From Beijerinckia sp. 28-YEA-48 (GTDB taxonomy: Bacteria; Pseudomonadota; Alphaproteobacteria; Rhizobiales; Beijerinckiaceae), in the NCBI RefSeq assembly GCF_900104955.1, contig NZ_FNSI01000001.1:2452001-2516000 (forward strand): a stretch of 64,000 bases of DNA. Reading direction: 5' to 3'. A model generated the notes under the pieces. That model saw nothing but the letters and a program-made list of their open reading frames with translations, was not told the origin of the DNA and did no database searches. This document shows positions 42,519 through 52,346 of the stretch, in pieces (positions within the stretch are counted from its first letter, which is position 1; each line of letters begins with the position of its first letter). Position numbers and translations under genes: made by a program.

Positions 42519-45500
42519 CTACGCTGCCTTTTTGCCCTTTTCCGCGATCGCCACGAGGGTGCGCATGATGAGCCGCGTGCCCTCAAGCCGCTCGCTGGCA
42601 TTGTCGAAATCGCGCATGAAGACGATGCGCATGTCGGGCCGCACTTTCGCCTCCGACCCCTGCTCCGCGACATAGCGCACCAATCCTTGCGGATTGGAGA
42701 AGGAATTGTCGCGGAAGGCGATGATAACGCCCTTCGGGCCGGCGTCGACCTTCTCGACATGAGCGCGTCGGCATAGGGTCTTGATCGAAATCAGCTTCAT
42801 CAGCTGCTCGACCTCTTCCGGCAGCGGACCGAAGCGATCGATCATCTCGGCCGCGAAGGTCTCGATTTCCTCTTCGGTCTCGAGCCCGGTCAGACGGCGA
42901 TAGATGCCAAGGCGCAGGGTGAGATCGGCGATGTAATGTTCCGGGATCGTGACCGGCGTGCCCATGCTGATGGTCGGCGACCAGGCTTCCTCGACCGGCG
43001 CTTCGATGCCGGCCTTGAGCGCGACGACCGCTTCTTCCAGCATCTGCTGATAGAGTTCGTAGCCGACTTCCTTGATATGACCCGACTGTTCGTCGCCAAG
43101 CAGATTGCCGGCACCGCGAATGTCGAGATCGTGGCTGGCGAGCTGGAAACCGGCGCCGAGTGTGTCGAGCGATTGCAGCACTTTCAGTCGCCGCTCCGCC
43201 TGCACGGTCATGGTGCGGCGGGCCGGCACGGTGAACAGCGCATAGGCGCGGGTTTTCGAGCGGCCGACACGGCCACGCAGCTGATAGAGCTGGCCCAGGC
43301 CGAACATGTCGGCGCGGTGGACGATGAGCGTATTGGCTGTGGGAATATCCAGCCCGGATTCAACGATCGCCGTCGAAACCAGGATGTCGTATTTGCCGTC
43401 GTAGAAAGCCGACATCCGCTCTTCCAGATCGGTCGCCGCCATCTGACCGTGGGCGATGACGAATTTAGCTTCCGGCACATGCTGGCGCAGGAAGGCGGCC
43501 GCCTCGTCCAAGTCTTCGATGCGCGGGCAGACATAGAAGGACTGACCGCCGCGATAACGTTCGCGCAGCAGCGCCTCGCGCACGATCAATTCGTCGAACG
43601 GCGTGACGAAAGTGCGCACCGCCAGACGATCGACCGGCGGCGAGGCGATGATGGAGAGTTCGCGCACGCCCGTCAGCGCCAGCTGCAGAGTACGAGGGAT
43701 CGGCGTTGCCGAGAGGGTCAGCACATGCACCTCGGCACGCATCGTCTTCAACCGTTCCTTATGGTTGACGCCGAAATGCTGCTCCTCATCGACGATGACG
43801 AGGCCGAGATCGCTGAACGACACAGTCTTGCCGAGCACCGCATGGGTGCCGACGACGATTTCCACCGTGCCGTCGGCAAGCCCCTGCTTGGCCACGCGCT
43901 GATCGGCGGTAGAGACCATGCGCGACAATTGCGCCACTTTGACCGGTAGACCAGCAAAGCGCTGGCTGAAGTTGCGATAATGCTGGCGCGCCAGCAGGGT
44001 TGTCGGCACGACGACCGCCACCTGCTTGCCATTGATCGCCGCGGTGAAGGCGGCGCGCAACGCCACTTCCGTCTTGCCGAAACCGACGTCGCCGCAGACG
44101 AGGCGATCCATCGGCCGACCGCGCGCCAAATCTTCCAGCACCGCGTCGATGGTGTTCTGCTGGTCCTCGGTCTCGTCATAAGGAAAGCGGGCACAGAATT
44201 CGTCGTAAACGCCTTCCGGCGGCGCCAGCTTCGGCGCCTCTTGCAACATACGCTGGGCGGCAATGCGGATCAGTTCGTGCGCGATCTCGCGGATGCGCTT
44301 CTTCATCCGCGCCTTGCGCGTCTGCCAACCGGCGCCACCGAGCTTGTCGAGCTGAACGTCGGTGCCCTCGGAGCCGTAGCGCGACAGCAATTCGAGGTTC
44401 TCGACAGGCAGGAACAGTTTATCGCCGCCAGCGTAATGCAGTTCGAGGCAATCATGCGGGACGCCCACCGCCTCGATCACCTTGAGGCCATGGAAGCGCG
44501 CGATGCCGTGATCGACGTGGACGACGAGATCGCCCGGCGTCAGCGCCGCGACCTCGGTGAGGAAATCCTGCGCCCGCTTGGTTCTGCGGCGGTTGCGCAC
44601 GAGCCGGTCGCCGAGAACATCCTGTTCGCCGACAACGGCGATGTCGCCGGCCTCGAAACCAGCCTCAAGACCAATCACGGCCAAGGCCACGCGTTCGCGC
44701 GGCAACGCCAAGGCTTGAACGAGATTGCCGACGACGTCAGTGGCCTTCAGGCCATGTTCGGCAAGAACGCCGGAGAGACGCTCGCGCGAGCCGTCCGACC
44801 AGGCCGCGACAATAACGCGACGGCCCTGCCCTTGCAGCTCGCGAATATGAGCGACCGCGACCTCGAAGACATTGATGGCTTCATTGGTGCGCTCGGGCGC
44901 GAAATTGCGGCCGGTGTGGCCAGCACAATCGATGTTATTGCCCGCGCCCCCTTCCGGACTGGCGAAAGGAGAAACATGGGCGACCGCCGACTTGCTCAGA
45001 CGCGTGCGCCACTCGTCCGGCGTCATATAGAGCGCGTCGGGCCGCAGTGGCTTGTAGATCGACTCCTGCGGATTGAGATCATGCTGCGCCTTGCGCGCGT
45101 CGTAATAATCCTTGATCTCGCCGAGGCGCTCGCCAGCAGCATCCTCGATCAGCGCATCGAGCATGAGCGGCGCGTCCGGCACATAGTCGAACAATGTGCT
45201 CGTCTCGCCATAAAACAGCGGCATCCAATGTTCGATGCCGGGATGGCGGCGGCCTTCGCTCACCGCCTCATAGAGCGTGTCGCCACGGGTCGCCGCGCCG
45301 AAGGCCGCGACATAGGCCTGGCGGAAGGCGCGCATCGTGTCCGAGGTCAACTGCACCTCGCTCATCGGCACCAGATCCAGTGCCCGCAACTGGCCGGTGG
45401 TGCGCTGGCTTTCCGCATCGAAGGCGCGGATCGATTCCAGTGTGTCGCCGAAGAAGTCGAGCCGCACCGGCAGCGGTTGCCCCGGCGGCCACATGTCGAG

Positions 45501-46061
45501 AATGCCACCACGCACCGCATATTCGCCGGTATCGCGCACGGTGGACGAGCGCATGAAGCCGTTGATCTCCAGCCAGTTGACCAGCGAATCCATCGGCACC
45601 GCATTGCCCGGTGCAGCGGAAAAGCTCTGCGTGGCGAGCCAGCGCAGCGGTGGGACACGCTGCAGGAGCGCGTTGATCGTAGTGCAGATGATGCGTGGCT
45701 GCTCAGCCGATGAACGGGTGCGGGTCAGGCGCGACAGAACCGTCATCCGCCGCGCGGCGGTGGCGGCATTGGGCGAGACGCGATCATAGGGCTGGCAATC
45801 CCAGGCCGGAAACTCCAGCACCTCGACCTGGGGCGCGGCGAAGGCCAAAGCCTCCATGAAGGCGCGCGAGCGCTGACCGTCGCGCGCCACATGCACCAGA
45901 ACGGCTGCGGTATCGCCCGCCGTCGCCGACAGAGCGCGCGCCAGATCCGCGGCGACAAAAGCATCAAAGCCGTCGGGAACACTGGTGAGGGTGACGGACT
46001 TGCCGCCAGCGAGCGCGGCAATGGCGCGGTTCAAACCCGCGATCGTAGAGGCGACAGTCAT
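42519..46061 (-). CDS. mfd: transcription-repair coupling factor Mfd
   Basis: An 1180-residue ATP-dependent translocase that removes stalled RNA polymerase from damaged DNA and recruits UvrA. In order: the UvrB-like N-terminal domains (FPAWDCQPYDRVSPN), the RNA-polymerase-interacting domain (GDLVVHVDHGIARFHGL), the RecG-like motor with GDVGFGKTEVALRAAF, DEEQHFGVNHKERLK and QLRGRVGRSKTRAY, and the C-terminal TRCF domain. The full length and all helicase motifs are present. It shares the translocase core with RecG, encoded divergently beyond sdhE. ATG 46061 is the natural start; sdhE lies 33 bases upstream in the same direction. Confidence 0.98.
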   Translation of the reverse strand: MTVASTIAGLNRAIAALAGGKSVTLTSVPDGFDAFVAADLARALSATAGDTAAVLVHVARDGQRSRAFMEALAFAAPQVEVLEFPAWDCQPYDRVSPNAATAARRMTVLSRLTRTRSSAEQPRIICTTINALLQRVPPLRWLATQSFSAAPGNAVPMDSLVNWLEINGFMRSSTVRDTGEYAVRGGILDMWPPGQPLPVRLDFFGDTLESIRAFDAESQRTTGQLRALDLVPMSEVQLTSDTMRAFRQAYVAAFGAATRGDTLYEAVSEGRRHPGIEHWMPLFYGETSTLFDYVPDAPLMLDALIEDAAGERLGEIKDYYDARKAQHDLNPQESIYKPLRPDALYMTPDEWRTRLSKSAVAHVSPFASPEGGAGNNIDCAGHTGRNFAPERTNEAINVFEVAVAHIRELQGQGRRVIVAAWSDGSRERLSGVLAEHGLKATDVVGNLVQALALPRERVALAVIGLEAGFEAGDIAVVGEQDVLGDRLVRNRRRTKRAQDFLTEVAALTPGDLVVHVDHGIARFHGLKVIEAVGVPHDCLELHYAGGDKLFLPVENLELLSRYGSEGTDVQLDKLGGAGWQTRKARMKKRIREIAHELIRIAAQRMLQEAPKLAPPEGVYDEFCARFPYDETEDQQNTIDAVLEDLARGRPMDRLVCGDVGFGKTEVALRAAFTAAINGKQVAVVVPTTLLARQHYRNFSQRFAGLPVKVAQLSRMVSTADQRVAKQGLADGTVEIVVGTHAVLGKTVSFSDLGLVIVDEEQHFGVNHKERLKTMRAEVHVLTLSATPIPRTLQLALTGVRELSIIASPPVDRLAVRTFVTPFDELIVREALLRERYRGGQSFYVCPRIEDLDEAAAFLRQHVPEAKFVIAHGQMAATDLEERMSAFYDGKYDILVSTAIVESGLDIPTANTLIVHRADMFGLGQLYQLRGRVGRSKTRAYALFTVPARRTMTVQAERRLKVLQSLDTLGAGFQLASHDLDIRGAGNLLGDEQSGHIKEVGYELYQQMLEEAVVALKAGIEAPVEEAWSPTISMGTPVTIPEHYIADLTLRLGIYRRLTGLETEEEIETFAAEMIDRFGPLPEEVEQLMKLISIKTLCRRAHVEKVDAGPKGVIIAFRDNSFSNPQGLVRYVAEQGSEAKVRPDMRIVFMRDFDNASERLEGTRLIMRTLVAIAEKGKKAA

Positions 46062-46094
46062 ATCAGTTCCAATAAGCGGCGAGCGGACCAGCGA

Positions 46095-46391
46095 TCACGA
46101 ATGGATCGGCCGATCATGGGTGTGAAAGAGCTTGATCTTGCGGAAGACGGCGGTGTCGAGATTGGCTGGCACTGGGCGTTCGCCGACAAACCAGGCGAAA
46201 ATGTCGCGATCGGGACATTCCATCAGAGCTTCGATATCGTCGAGCTCCGCCGCCTCAAGGCCGGCGATATGGGCGTCGGCGAAGCTGCCCAGCAGAATGT
46301 CGACCTCGCGCATGCCGCGATGCCAGCAGCGGTAGAGCACCCGGCGACGGCGCGGGTCGAGATCGGCGCTGCTGCGCTGGCTTTCGGGCAT
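46095..46391 (-). CDS. sdhE: succinate dehydrogenase flavinylation factor SdhE
   Basis: A 98-residue YgfY/Sdh5-type protein that helps attach FAD to succinate dehydrogenase. Family features are RRRVLYRCWHRGMREVDILLG, with the flavinylation Arg-Gly motif in HRGMRE, and the acidic ECPDRDIFAWFVGERPVP segment. ATG 46391 follows GGAG by five bases; upstream in-frame sequence has no similar signal. It sits between mfd and recG, an arrangement common in alphaproteobacteria, and is divergent from recG. Succinate dehydrogenase genes are not in the window. Confidence 0.93.
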   Translation of the reverse strand: MPESQRSSADLDPRRRRVLYRCWHRGMREVDILLGSFADAHIAGLEAAELDDIEALMECPDRDIFAWFVGERPVPANLDTAVFRKIKLFHTHDRPIHS

Positions 46392-46599
46392 GATCACTCC
46401 ATCACAGAAGCAGTTCGCAAAAGAAGCGGTTTGCAAAACAAGCGGTTCGGCAAACAAAGGCACCCGCCGGTCCAAAATGGACCGCGGGTCGGCAGCCGTC
46501 ATATAAAGCCTCGGGACGGGGATGTCAGGCCCAATTGCTTGTGCGGCCCGAGACTGCTGCCAACTTGTCGACACCGGAGAGCGCGGCTACACCCGGAGG

Positions 46600-48702
46600 A
46601 TGCGCCCCGCCCTTCTCAATCCCCTGTTCGCGCCCGTCCGTTCCCTGAGCGGCATCGGGCCAAAAACAGGAAAACTGTTCGATCGCCTGCTGGTTGACGA
46701 CCAGGGCGAGGCACGCATCGCCGACCTCTTGTTTCATCTGCCAAACAGCACGATCGACCGGCGGGCGCGGCCGAAAATCCGCGACGCGGAGCCCGGCACC
46801 ATCGTCACCCTCGAAGTGCGGGTGGCGGAACATCGGCCGCCCGGCGGGCGAAATTCGAAAGCACCCTTTCGTGTCATCGTCGAAGACGACACCGGCGATG
46901 TCGAACTCGTCTTCTTTCTCGCCAATCACCAATGGATCGAGCGGATGCTGCCGCTCGGCGAAACGCGCTGGGTGTCGGGCAAGCTCGAATTGTGGGAGGG
47001 GCATCTGCAGATGGTCCATCCCGATCGGGTGCTCGATGCGGCGGGCCTCGCCAAACTGCCGCCGGTCGAACCGGTCTATGGCCTGACCGAAGGCCTGTTC
47101 CAGCGCAATGTGCAGCGCGCCGTCGAAGGCGCCTTGAATCTGCTGCCAGCCCTGCCGGAATGGAACGATCCAGCCTGGATGAAAGCGCGCGGCTTTTCCA
47201 CTTTCGACACGGCGCTGCGCAGCGTCCACTACCCACAAAATCCACAGGTGATCGAGCCGACCTCACCGGCGCGCATGCGCCTGGCTTACGACGAATTGCT
47301 CGCCAGCCAGGTGGCGCTCGGCCTGGTGCGTTCGCGCATGCGCGAGACACGCGGACGCGCCAGCGTCGGCGACGGCCGTATTGCCGAGCGCATCATCGCG
47401 GCATTGCCGTTCACGTTGACGCCGTCGCAACAGCGCAGCGTCGAGGAAATCCGCGCCGACCTGTCGTCGGACAAGGGCATGCTGCGGCTGCTGCAGGGCG
47501 ATGTCGGCGCCGGCAAGACGCTGGTCGCGCTGCTCTCCATGGCGCATGTGGTCGAGGCAGGCCGGCAGGCGGCGATGATGGCGCCGACGGAAATCCTCGC
47601 CCGCCAGCATTACGAACGGCTGATGCCGCTGGCGGAGGCCGCCGGCCTGCGGCTCGGTGTTCTCACCGGCCGCGACAAAGCCTCCGAACGCAACCGCACT
47701 TTGAAGGCACTCGAAGCCGGCGAGATCGATATCGCCATCGGCACCCATGCGCTGTTCAGCGAGAATGTGGTGTTCCGCGATCTGGCTTTGGTCGTCATCG
47801 ACGAACAGCACCGCTTTGGTGTGCATCAACGCCTGGCCATCGGCCGCAAGGGCGACGCTGTCGACATGCTGGTGATGACGGCGACGCCGATCCCGCGCAC
47901 GCTGGTGCTGACCTATTTCGGCGACATGGACACATCGACCCTGCGGGAAAAGCCCGCCGGCCGCTCTCCCATCGACACCCGCGCCCTGCCGCTCGATCGC
48001 ATCGACGACGTGGTGAATGGATTGGAGCGGGCGCTGGCGAACGGCCAGCGCGTCTACTGGATCTGCCCGCTGGTCGAGGAAAGCGAATTGCTCGACGTGG
48101 CGGCGGCGCAGGATCGCTACGAAACTCTGCACCAAATGTTCGGCGATCGCGCCGGGCTTATCCACGGCAAGATGAAGCCACGCGAAAAAGACGAAGCCAT
48201 GGCGCGCTTCCAGCGTGGCGAAACCCAGGTTCTGGTCTCGACCACGGTGGTGGAAGTCGGCGTTGACGTGCCGGAAGCCAGCATCATGGTGATCGAGCAT
48301 GCGGAGCGCTTCGGCCTGGCGCAATTGCATCAGCTGCGCGGCCGTGTCGGGCGCGGCAGCGCCAAATCCTCCTGCTTGCTGCTCTACAAAACGCCGCTCG
48401 GCGAAACCGCCAAGGCGCGCATAGAGATCATGCGCCAGACCGAGGATGGTTTCTTGATCGCCGAGGAAGACCTGCGACTGCGCGGTGAAGGCGAGGTGCT
48501 GGGCACACGCCAATCGGGCATGCCCGGCTTCCGTCTGGCGCAGCCGGAAGTGCATGGCGAGCTATTGCAGGCGGCACGCGACGATGCCCGCCTGATCATC
48601 ACGCGGGACCCGGAGCTGGCCTCGCCACGCGGTGAAGCGCTGCGGATCCTGCTCTATCTGTTCGGACGCGACGAGGCCATCGGGCTGATGAAGGCGGGTT
48701 GA
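46600..48702 (+). CDS. recG: ATP-dependent DNA helicase RecG
   Basis: A 700-residue branch-migration helicase acting on stalled forks and Holliday junctions. The N-terminal wedge domain begins MRPALLNPLFAPVRSLSGIGPK; the OB-fold part is around TIVTLEVRVAEHR; the motor has GDVGAGKTLVAL, VVIDEQHRFGVHQR, MTATPIPRT and QLRGRVGRGSA. Length is normal. The start is oddly placed: GGAGG abuts the ATG with no spacer, so initiation may be inefficient or from an upstream TTG at 46564, but the homologue pattern favours 46600. Divergent from sdhE. Confidence 0.97.
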   Translation: MRPALLNPLFAPVRSLSGIGPKTGKLFDRLLVDDQGEARIADLLFHLPNSTIDRRARPKIRDAEPGTIVTLEVRVAEHRPPGGRNSKAPFRVIVEDDTGDVELVFFLANHQWIERMLPLGETRWVSGKLELWEGHLQMVHPDRVLDAAGLAKLPPVEPVYGLTEGLFQRNVQRAVEGALNLLPALPEWNDPAWMKARGFSTFDTALRSVHYPQNPQVIEPTSPARMRLAYDELLASQVALGLVRSRMRETRGRASVGDGRIAERIIAALPFTLTPSQQRSVEEIRADLSSDKGMLRLLQGDVGAGKTLVALLSMAHVVEAGRQAAMMAPTEILARQHYERLMPLAEAAGLRLGVLTGRDKASERNRTLKALEAGEIDIAIGTHALFSENVVFRDLALVVIDEQHRFGVHQRLAIGRKGDAVDMLVMTATPIPRTLVLTYFGDMDTSTLREKPAGRSPIDTRALPLDRIDDVVNGLERALANGQRVYWICPLVEESELLDVAAAQDRYETLHQMFGDRAGLIHGKMKPREKDEAMARFQRGETQVLVSTTVVEVGVDVPEASIMVIEHAERFGLAQLHQLRGRVGRGSAKSSCLLLYKTPLGETAKARIEIMRQTEDGFLIAEEDLRLRGEGEVLGTRQSGMPGFRLAQPEVHGELLQAARDDARLIITRDPELASPRGEALRILLYLFGRDEAIGLMKAG

Positions 48703-48789
48703 CGCATTGCTGTGCCCGCCTGGCGAATGCTAAAGCCTAGGTTCTCCAAGGGCAGAGATAGTGCCGCAAAACAGTAAGGTTCACGCCAG

Positions 48790-49470
48790 ATGCATCAGGT
48801 GTCCATCCGTCAGGAAATCATCGACCGGGTTGTCGCGCGCCGTGGCCGTCTGCGTTGGTTCGACACGCTCGATGCGAAGCGCACCGCGCTCATCGTCATC
48901 GATATGCAGGACACGTTCTGCGCGCCAGGCAGCCCGGCGGAAGTCGCGGCATCACGCGACATCGTCGCGCCGATCAATGTGGTGGCGCGAGGCCTGCGCG
49001 AGCGCGGCGGCAAAGTGATCTTCGTGCTGCATGCCAATTCGCAATTCGGCGAACGCAGCGATTGGGAATTGTTCTTCAATCACGTGGTCGGTGGCGGCGT
49101 GCGCCAGAAAACCATCGAAAGCCTGTCGCCTGGTCGTCAGCAGGTTTGGCGTGATCTCGATCGCTCCAACGACGACATCACCGTGTTCAAGAACCGCTAC
49201 AGCGCACTGATCTCCAACGCCTCCAACCTGGAGCGGATCCTGCGCAATCTCGACATCGACACTGTGCTCATCGCCGGCACCAAGACCAATGTCTGCTGCG
49301 AGTCGACGGCGCGCGACGCGATGATGCTCGACTTCAAGGTGGTCATGCTGTCGGACTGCTGCGCCACCCTCTCCGACGACGAGCATCGCGCCACGCTCGA
49401 AACCATCATCCAACAGTTCGGTGATGTGATGACTGGGCCGGAAGCTCTCGCCGCGATGGATCGCCCCTAG
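48790..49470 (+). CDS. isochorismatase-like cysteine hydrolase
   Basis: A 226-residue hydrolase of the isochorismatase/nicotinamidase superfamily. The triad is visible: Asp in VIDMQDTFC, Lys in VFKNRYSA and the nucleophile Cys in TKTNVCCESTARDA. Members cleave amides, ureido compounds or vinyl ethers; the substrate here cannot be assigned. Its TAG stop (49468-49470) is the outer edge of repeat copy C, and a cytosine-rich Pro codon directly precedes it, so the native end may have been changed by the repeat. Convergent with the DUF502 gene. Confidence 0.92.
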   Translation: MHQVSIRQEIIDRVVARRGRLRWFDTLDAKRTALIVIDMQDTFCAPGSPAEVAASRDIVAPINVVARGLRERGGKVIFVLHANSQFGERSDWELFFNHVVGGGVRQKTIESLSPGRQQVWRDLDRSNDDITVFKNRYSALISNASNLERILRNLDIDTVLIAGTKTNVCCESTARDAMMLDFKVVMLSDCCATLSDDEHRATLETIIQQFGDVMTGPEALAAMDRP

Positions 49471-49508
49471 AACAAAATTGCGTTTCCAACGAAACGCAAT
49501 TTGCTCTA
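49468..49508. repeat. dispersed repeat, copy C (palindrome 1 only)
   Basis: Perfect 12-bp stem, arms 49475-49486 and 49491-49502, loop CAAC, with TAGA and TCTAG at the edges. The left TAG is the stop of the hydrolase gene, and the right CTA (49506-49508) is the TAG stop of the convergent DUF502 gene. It has no TTTGACGCGTCTTT tail or second hairpin. It may also serve as a bidirectional terminator. Confidence 0.8.
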
Positions 49509-50270
49509 GCCCGGCATTACTTCCAGCGTTTTGCCTTCGACTGCCATGGCCGCCAGTTTCGCCTGGCCTTCGGGCTGGATGAGACCAGCGGACATGATCA
49601 GTTTCGCCGCCTCGTCGGGGCTCAGCGACACTTCGATCACTTCACTCACCGGCAGATAGAAATAGAAACCGGTGGTGGGGTTGGGCGTACAGGGCAGGAA
49701 GACCGAGATATAATTGACATCCGGCGGCAGTTTATCGGCGACCGAACTCGATGGCGGCGTCGAGATGAACACCACCGACCACATGCCCTTAGCCGGATAT
49801 TGCACGAGACCCACTTTACGAAAGCCGGTGCCCGACTGCGAGAACACCGTTTCGAAAATCTGTTTCACGCTCTTGTAGATGCCGCGCACGACCGGCATGC
49901 GGTCGAGCATGTATTCACCCATGCGCAACAGGGTGCGGCCGGCGAGATTGGCTGTGAGGAACCCGAGCAGGGTCAGGCCGACGAAAGCCATGATGACGCC
50001 GACGCCGGGAATTTCTACCGGCATGTAAGTGTCGGGCCAGAAGTACTGCGGAACCAGCGGCTTCACCCAGCCATCGATCGTCCGAACGAACCACCAGACG
50101 ATCCAGGCCGTCACCGCCAGAGGCCCCGCGATGATGAGGCCGGTGAGGAACCAGGTGCGAATCCGGGCCCCGAAGCCAGACCGCATCACCACCGGTGGCG
50201 GCAGCGGCGGCGGAAAAACGCTGGATTCTGTCGAAATAGGCGTCGGCGAGGCTTTTTCGGTCATCCGCAT
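49506..50270 (-). CDS. DUF502-family membrane protein
   Basis: A 254-residue inner-membrane protein of the DUF502 family. A Pro-rich cytoplasmic N-terminus is followed by two membrane helices (WFLTGLIIAGPLAVTAWIVWW and GVIMAFVGLTLLGFLTANLAG) and a conserved soluble domain (MPVVRGIYKSVKQIFETVF, PTTGFYFYLP). Function is not established for the family. ATG 50270 was chosen; another ATG is two codons further on, and neither has a strong ribosome binding site. Its TAG stop is supplied by repeat copy C. Divergent from the SbmA-like gene. Confidence 0.87.
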   Translation of the reverse strand: MRMTEKASPTPISTESSVFPPPLPPPVVMRSGFGARIRTWFLTGLIIAGPLAVTAWIVWWFVRTIDGWVKPLVPQYFWPDTYMPVEIPGVGVIMAFVGLTLLGFLTANLAGRTLLRMGEYMLDRMPVVRGIYKSVKQIFETVFSQSGTGFRKVGLVQYPAKGMWSVVFISTPPSSSVADKLPPDVNYISVFLPCTPNPTTGFYFYLPVSEVIEVSLSPDEAAKLIMSAGLIQPEGQAKLAAMAVEGKTLEVMPG

Positions 50271-50504
50271 CACAATCTGGTTCCGGACAATCTGGATTAC
50301 GCGCCGGACCGCGCGCGACCATGCCCCGGCGCCGACCAACGTTCAAGCTGCAAACATGGGCAGGCGCGCGCGCGAAACTGACAGGCTGTCCCCTGCTTTA
50401 CCCCAGGTTTGCCGAACCCGCCGCCGACAGTGTATGGAACACTGCCATAGGGAGGCGGGAAACGGGACGCCAGCATGCAACGGATTTTAAAGCAGGTTTG
50501 ATGG

Positions 50505-52319
50505 ATGTCCGATCCCGCCAGCGCAGGACCATCCACCCCCGCTCCCGGATTTGACCGGGCTACAGCTCTCCGCTTCAACCGCTTCGCAGGCGGCTTTTGG
50601 CGCGGCGCCGCCGCTCGCACCGCCTGGACCTGGACGATCGCGCTCGCACTTTTTCTCGTGCTCAAGCTTGGCGTCGACGTTGCCACCAACCGATGGCACC
50701 GCTGGTTTTTCGACGCGTTGGAGCATCGCGACGGCACCTCCGCTATGCTCGCGGTGGTGGCCTTCATGGGGCTGATCGGCTGTGTCGCCGCCATCGGCGT
50801 CGGTATCGTCATCACCCGCGAGACTTTGCAGGTGCGCTGGCGTGAATGGTGCACCAAGCGCCTGCTCGACCGCTGGATGCGCCGCCAGCGCTTCTACCGC
50901 CTGTCGACCGGAACGCGGATGCCCAATCCGGAGTATCGCATCTCCGATGACGTGCGCATGGCGACAGAACCGCTGACGGATTTCGCCATCGGCCTGTTCA
51001 CCGCGACGCTCGCCGCCGCCGCCTTCTTCAGCATCCTGTGGTCGGTTGGTGGGGCGCTCAACGTGACCCTATGGGGCGAGAATTATCGCATTCCCGCCTT
51101 CATGGTGATTGGCGCCCTACTCTATGGCGTCACCGTCTCAACCCTCATTCCGATCGTCGGCCGCAAGCTGGCTGGTGTCGCGGCGGCGAAGAACGAAGCC
51201 GAGGCCCGGTTCCGTTTCGAGATGATCCGGCTGCGTGAAAACGCTGAGGGCGTGATCATGGCCGGCGGCGAAACCGCAGCGCGGGCGCGGCTCGACACCA
51301 CTTATAGTGGTCTGGTGCGGCAGTGGCTGCAGCTCGTGCGCCAGCACGGCAATATCACCTGGGTAATGAACGCCAACAGCGCGCTCATTCCCGTGGTGCC
51401 GCTGCTGCTGGCCGCTCCGAAATATCTCTCCGGCGAGTTGAGCCTGGGCGAAGTGATGCAGCTTGCTTCCGCCTTCGCGCAGGTGCAGGTCGCCATCGCC
51501 TGGCTGGTCGACAACTACCGCGCCATCGCCGAATGGTTCGCCTCGGCCCATCGCGTCGTCGAACTGGCCGATGCCTTCGACGATCAGGATCGCGTCACCG
51601 CCAACGGCATGCCCTTGGTGTCGCGCGGTGTCAGCGGCGACGGCGCCCTGCATCTGGCCAGCCTACGGCTGACCGATCGCAATGGCCGCGTCGTCATCGA
51701 ACAAGCGGAAGCGGTTATTCCGCCCAGCTCGAGAATCATGCTTTCGGGCGAAGCTGGTTCAGGCAAGAGCGTTCTGCTGCGCGCCATTGCCGGCCTCTGG
51801 CCGTGGGGCGCCGGCGCCATTCTGCTACCTGAAAACGCGCGCGTGCAGTTCCTGCCAGCAACGCCTTTCCTGCCCGCCGGGCCGCTGCGCGAAGCCCTCA
51901 CCTATCCGGCGTTGACCAACGACATCAGCCCCGAGGCCCTCGACGCGGTCCTGACCAATTGCGGCATCCTGTATCTGCGCCCGCGCCTCGATGAGAGTAC
52001 GCGCTGGGATCAAGCCCTATCGGCGAGCGAGCGGCAGCGCATCGCCTTTGCCCGCACCATCCTGCAGCAGCCCGATATCATCATTCTGGACGACACATTA
52101 TCGGTGTTCGACGAAGCCGGACAGATCGAGATCATCGATGCGCTGATCGACAGCTGCCCGAACACGACCATCATCAACACCGGCGGCCATGGTGGCGTCT
52201 CGAGCCGATTCGAACGACACTTATTCATCGGCAATTCAGGCGGCGGAATGATGCTACGTGAAGCAGCGGCCGAAACGCCCGTGCTGTCCATCGTAACCGA
52301 CAGCGCCAGACAACGTTGA
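50505..52319 (+). CDS. SbmA/BacA-type ABC protein with fused ATPase and altered motifs
   Basis: A 604-residue fusion of an SbmA/BacA-like membrane domain (about six helices; KLGVDVATNRWHRWFFDALEHR, YRLSTGTRMPNPEYRISDD) with an ABC ATPase, like YddA. Walker A GEAGSGKS is intact. The signature reads LSASERQR rather than LSxGExQR, and Walker B is ILDDTLSVFD, with Asp in place of the catalytic Glu, so hydrolysis may be slow. SbmA/BacA proteins import peptides and very-long-chain lipid precursors and matter in rhizobial symbiosis. The ATPase is C-terminal and complete in length. The gene is followed by a short conserved gene 27 bases on. Confidence 0.86.
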   Translation: MSDPASAGPSTPAPGFDRATALRFNRFAGGFWRGAAARTAWTWTIALALFLVLKLGVDVATNRWHRWFFDALEHRDGTSAMLAVVAFMGLIGCVAAIGVGIVITRETLQVRWREWCTKRLLDRWMRRQRFYRLSTGTRMPNPEYRISDDVRMATEPLTDFAIGLFTATLAAAAFFSILWSVGGALNVTLWGENYRIPAFMVIGALLYGVTVSTLIPIVGRKLAGVAAAKNEAEARFRFEMIRLRENAEGVIMAGGETAARARLDTTYSGLVRQWLQLVRQHGNITWVMNANSALIPVVPLLLAAPKYLSGELSLGEVMQLASAFAQVQVAIAWLVDNYRAIAEWFASAHRVVELADAFDDQDRVTANGMPLVSRGVSGDGALHLASLRLTDRNGRVVIEQAEAVIPPSSRIMLSGEAGSGKSVLLRAIAGLWPWGAGAILLPENARVQFLPATPFLPAGPLREALTYPALTNDISPEALDAVLTNCGILYLRPRLDESTRWDQALSASERQRIAFARTILQQPDIIILDDTLSVFDEAGQIEIIDALIDSCPNTTIINTGGHGGVSSRFERHLFIGNSGGGMMLREAAAETPVLSIVTDSARQR

Positions 52320-52346
52320 AATATACAATACCAAAGGGAGTTTTGA

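Noticed and set aside
43980..45713. A long open frame antisense to mfd
   Set aside because: Mfd is complete on the other strand; the antisense frame shows no domain or ribosome binding site.
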